16,071 nucleotides of DNA from NCBI GenBank assembly GCA_946479475.1, contig CAMLGG010000110.1, positions 1-16,071 on the forward strand, given 5' to 3'. The position numbers were made by a program, and so were the translations under genes. The notes beneath the pieces are model-generated. The model did not search any database, was not told where the DNA came from, and was given only the letters and a program-made list of their open reading frames with translations. Origin of the DNA: an uncultured Ideonella sp. (GTDB taxonomy: Bacteria; Pseudomonadota; Gammaproteobacteria; Burkholderiales; Burkholderiaceae). Below, in pieces: positions 14,087 through 16,071 of this stretch; positions within the stretch are counted from its first letter, which is position 1; each line of letters starts with the position of its first letter.

Positions 14087-15028
14087 AACAAATCACAGCA
14101 GGCATCGGGAACCGTCGTGATCCTGGGCACTGGCGGCACGATCGCCGGGGCCGGTGACGACGTCGGCTACGCGGCCGGCCAACTGAGCGTCGAAGTGCTC
14201 GTCGGCGCGGTGCCGGCCCTGAAAGGGCGTCCGCTCGAGGCCGAACAGGTGGCCCAGGTGGACAGCAAGGACATGGGCCATGCCGTCTGGCAGCGCCTGG
14301 CCCAGCGCGTGGGGCATCACATCGCTCGGCCCGAGGTGTCGGGGGTGGTCGTCACCCATGGCACCGACACGCTGGAGGAGACGGCCTGGTTCCTGCACCG
14401 CGTCCTGTCTCCCTCGAAACCGGTGGTCCTCACTGCGGCAATGCGTCCGGCGACTTCGCTGCAGGCGGACGGGCCGCAGAACCTGCTCGACGCGGTGACG
14501 CTGGCGGCCTGGCCCGGCGCGAGCGGAGTGCTGGCCATGCTGCAAGGCAGGGTGCATGGGCCTGCCGAGGTGCGCAAGCGCCAGCCGTTCGCGCTGGATG
14601 CCTTCGACTCCGGCGAGGCCGGGCCGGTCGCGTTGGTGCAGGAGGGGCAGGTGAGGGCATTGCGGCCTTGGCCGGCGTGCGAGGCCACCGGTCTCGGGCG
14701 GATCGCCGGGGATCCGGGCTCCTGGCCGCGCGTCGACGTGGTGGTGAGCCACGCCGGCGCGGATGGCGTGGTGGTGGATGCCCTCGTGTCCGCCGGCGCG
14801 CGCGGCCTGGTGGTCGAGGGCACGGGCAACGGCACCGTGCACGCTTCGTTGCTGAGCGCGCTCGCTCGGGCGCAGGAGGCCGGGCTGCCGGTGTTGCGCG
14901 CCAGCCGCTGCTCCGGCGGCGGCGTGGTGGGCGCGCCGGAAGGCGCCTTGCCTTCGGCCGGCGAGCTGACGCCGGCCAAGGCGCGGGTGGAGCTGCTGCT
15001 GCGGCTGCTGGGAGCTACTTCTTCTTGA
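14081..15028 (+). CDS. L-asparaginase (asparaginase/glutaminase family)
   Basis: The enzyme hydrolyses L-asparagine to aspartate and ammonia. The 315-residue product is normal for bacterial members. Both family signatures are present: ILGTGGTIAG with the nucleophile T20, and VVTHGTDTLEETA with T95 and D96. S62 in VDSKDM, the AMRPATSLQADGPQNL block, and K166 in EVRKRQPF (aligned with the catalytic Lys) complete the site; Y30 is a candidate flexible-loop Tyr. No signal peptide is visible, so a cytoplasmic location is likely. The ATG at 14081 has no clear ribosome site, and about nine residues precede the conserved core. Two LexA boxes end just upstream, so its promoter must overlap them or the transcript must be almost leaderless. 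Its last 14 bases overlap the convergent phytase-like gene. Confidence 0.93.
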   Translation: MQNKSQQASGTVVILGTGGTIAGAGDDVGYAAGQLSVEVLVGAVPALKGRPLEAEQVAQVDSKDMGHAVWQRLAQRVGHHIARPEVSGVVVTHGTDTLEETAWFLHRVLSPSKPVVLTAAMRPATSLQADGPQNLLDAVTLAAWPGASGVLAMLQGRVHGPAEVRKRQPFALDAFDSGEAGPVALVQEGQVRALRPWPACEATGLGRIAGDPGSWPRVDVVVSHAGADGVVVDALVSAGARGLVVEGTGNGTVHASLLSALARAQEAGLPVLRASRCSGGGVVGAPEGALPSAGELTPAKARVELLLRLLGATSS

Positions 15029-16071
15029 ACTGCTGCGGCTCGTAGGCCGAGCCCGCCAGGTCCGCGTCGTCGAAGGCGAAGACGAAGATCTGGTTGGGGT
15101 TCGCCAGGCCGCCGGGCGCGACCGCGAGGAAGTCGTTGTCGTTGGCCACGTACAGCGTGTGACGGGTGACACCGTCGATCACCACGTCGGGCCCGAAGGC
15201 CATGCCTTCGAGCTTGGCCGGGATGTCGGCATCGGCGATGCCGGCGGCATTGAGGACCGCGCGCAGGTCGGCGAACAGCGTCTTGGCGGGCGCCGCGGCC
15301 AGCAAGGCGGCGGCGCCTTCGAGGCCGCTCACGTCGGTCGCGCCGGCCAGGTCGACCTTCCACAGCTGCTTGACCACGGCCACCGAGCCGTCGCCGAGGC
15401 CCTTGCCGTCCCGCTCCAGCACCAGGAGCTCGTGGCTGTTGATCGCCAGGATCTCGCTGCTGTTGTAGGCCTTGTTGAAGGCGGGAATGAAGTTGTCGTA
15501 GGCGTACTGGCTGACGGCGCCGGTCGCGATGTCGATCTTGACGATGCGGTTGGTGCGGCCGCCGTCGCCCCCGTCCTGGATCAGCGGGCTCTGGACGAAG
15601 CCGAAGAGGCTCGAGCCGTCGGGCGAGATGGCCAGGCCTTCCATGCCCTTGTTGGCGACGCGGCCGCGGGTGTTGCCACTGATCTCGCTGGCGCCCATGG
15701 CCGACTTGGCGGTGACGGCGAACATCGCTTCGGGCAGCGAGAACACGCGGGTTCGCTTGCCCGTTTCGCGGCTGAATTCGTAGACGTGGGGACCGTACTC
15801 GTCCGAGACATAGACGTGCTTGCCGTTGCGGGCCACGCGGATGGCCTCGGGGTCGAAACGCGCGTCGGTCGGGTTCAACGAATCGACGCCTGCTTCGAAG
15901 TTGTCGGAACGGCCGGAGAAGTAGTGCTTGCTCTTCGTGTTGACCGGCGGCTGCACGGCGCCATAGGTCAGGGAGTCGCGGGAGTAGAGCAAGGTGGTGC
16001 CGCCGAGGCTGGCGCTCAGCGTCAGGGGCAAGTTGCCGTCGGCCACGGCGCTCAGGTCCAGCGTCAAGGTG
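15015..16071 (-). CDS. Esterase-like/phytase-like beta-propeller protein, C-terminal part (cut by window edge)
   Basis: The visible roughly 352 residues match what I know as the 'esterase-like activity of phytase' family, probably a secreted or periplasmic propeller; catalytic activity is rarely shown for its members. Recognisable blocks are FDPEAIRVARNGKHVYVSDE, NKGMEGLAISPDGSSLFG, RTNRIVKIDIATGAVSQYAY, SSEILAINSHELLVLERDG, AKLEGMAFGPD and HTLYVANDNDF. The acidic residues in PEA-, MEG- and LEG-type turns recur as in propeller blades. The start and any signal peptide lie beyond 16071; the TTG at 16067 is internal, since the frame stays open to the edge. The product ends QFKKK and the stop codon lies within the end of the asparaginase gene. 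The family call is good; the substrate is unknown. Confidence 0.85.
   Translation of the reverse strand, partial: TLTLDLSAVADGNLPLTLSASLGGTTLLYSRDSLTYGAVQPPVNTKSKHYFSGRSDNFEAGVDSLNPTDARFDPEAIRVARNGKHVYVSDEYGPHVYEFSRETGKRTRVFSLPEAMFAVTAKSAMGASEISGNTRGRVANKGMEGLAISPDGSSLFGFVQSPLIQDGGDGGRTNRIVKIDIATGAVSQYAYDNFIPAFNKAYNSSEILAINSHELLVLERDGKGLGDGSVAVVKQLWKVDLAGATDVSGLEGAAALLAAAPAKTLFADLRAVLNAAGIADADIPAKLEGMAFGPDVVIDGVTRHTLYVANDNDFLAVAPGGLANPNQIFVFAFDDADLAGSAYEPQQFKKK

Noticed and set aside
16065..16067. TTG as the start of the phytase-like gene
   Set aside because: The frame stays open to the window edge and the visible part lacks an N-terminal signal sequence, so the gene most likely begins outside the window.
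1..16071. CRISPR arrays, tRNA/rRNA genes, insertion sequences, phage genes or attachment sites
   Set aside because: I saw no regularly spaced repeats, transposase or integrase motifs, cloverleaf sequences or rRNA segments. Base composition is uniform across the genes.

Overview
The window is very GC-rich, gene-dense bacterial DNA. The Rho N-terminus, the 225-residue LexA with an Ala-Gly cleavage site, the trxA-rho order and the CTG-N10-CAG operators all suggest a betaproteobacterium of the order Burkholderiales, probably from the Rubrivivax/Leptothrix/Comamonadaceae neighbourhood. This is inference from remembered families; no search was run. No rRNA, tRNA, insertion sequence, prophage or CRISPR array is visible. 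No gene-free stretch exceeds 300 bases.

Layout. On the minus strand at the left are the start of rho (cut by the window edge) and, upstream of it, trxA. A divergent block on the plus strand runs from 1350 to 12979. It begins with a two-gene AddB/AddA-like double-strand-break repair module (nuclease with a predicted Fe-S staple, then UvrD-family helicase-nuclease). Next comes a pair of paralogous signalling genes: a pseudokinase-HDOD protein and an apparently active Ser/Thr kinase-HDOD-GAF protein, joined by a GTGA overlap. An MFS transporter ends the block. Convergent to it, on the minus strand, lie lexA and a small helix-hairpin-helix (Cdd1-like) protein, apparently one SOS operon. Divergent from lexA is an asparaginase gene. 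The 76-base gap between the two holds two CTG-N10-CAG LexA operators. The window ends inside a minus-strand gene for an esterase-like/phytase-like secreted propeller protein, whose 3' end overlaps the asparaginase gene tail to tail.

How the genes work together. trxA and rho are housekeeping. The AddAB-like pair would process broken DNA ends for recombination, and LexA with the HhH protein belongs to the DNA-damage response, so two repair units flank the signalling pair. The most unusual feature is the signalling pair. Both proteins share the order kinase-HDOD, but the first has lost the catalytic Lys, the DFG Asp and the activation segment, while the second keeps all of them and has gained a C-terminal GAF domain. 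This looks like tandem duplication followed by division of labour between a scaffold or allosteric subunit and an enzyme. Its input, substrates and output cannot be read from the sequence.
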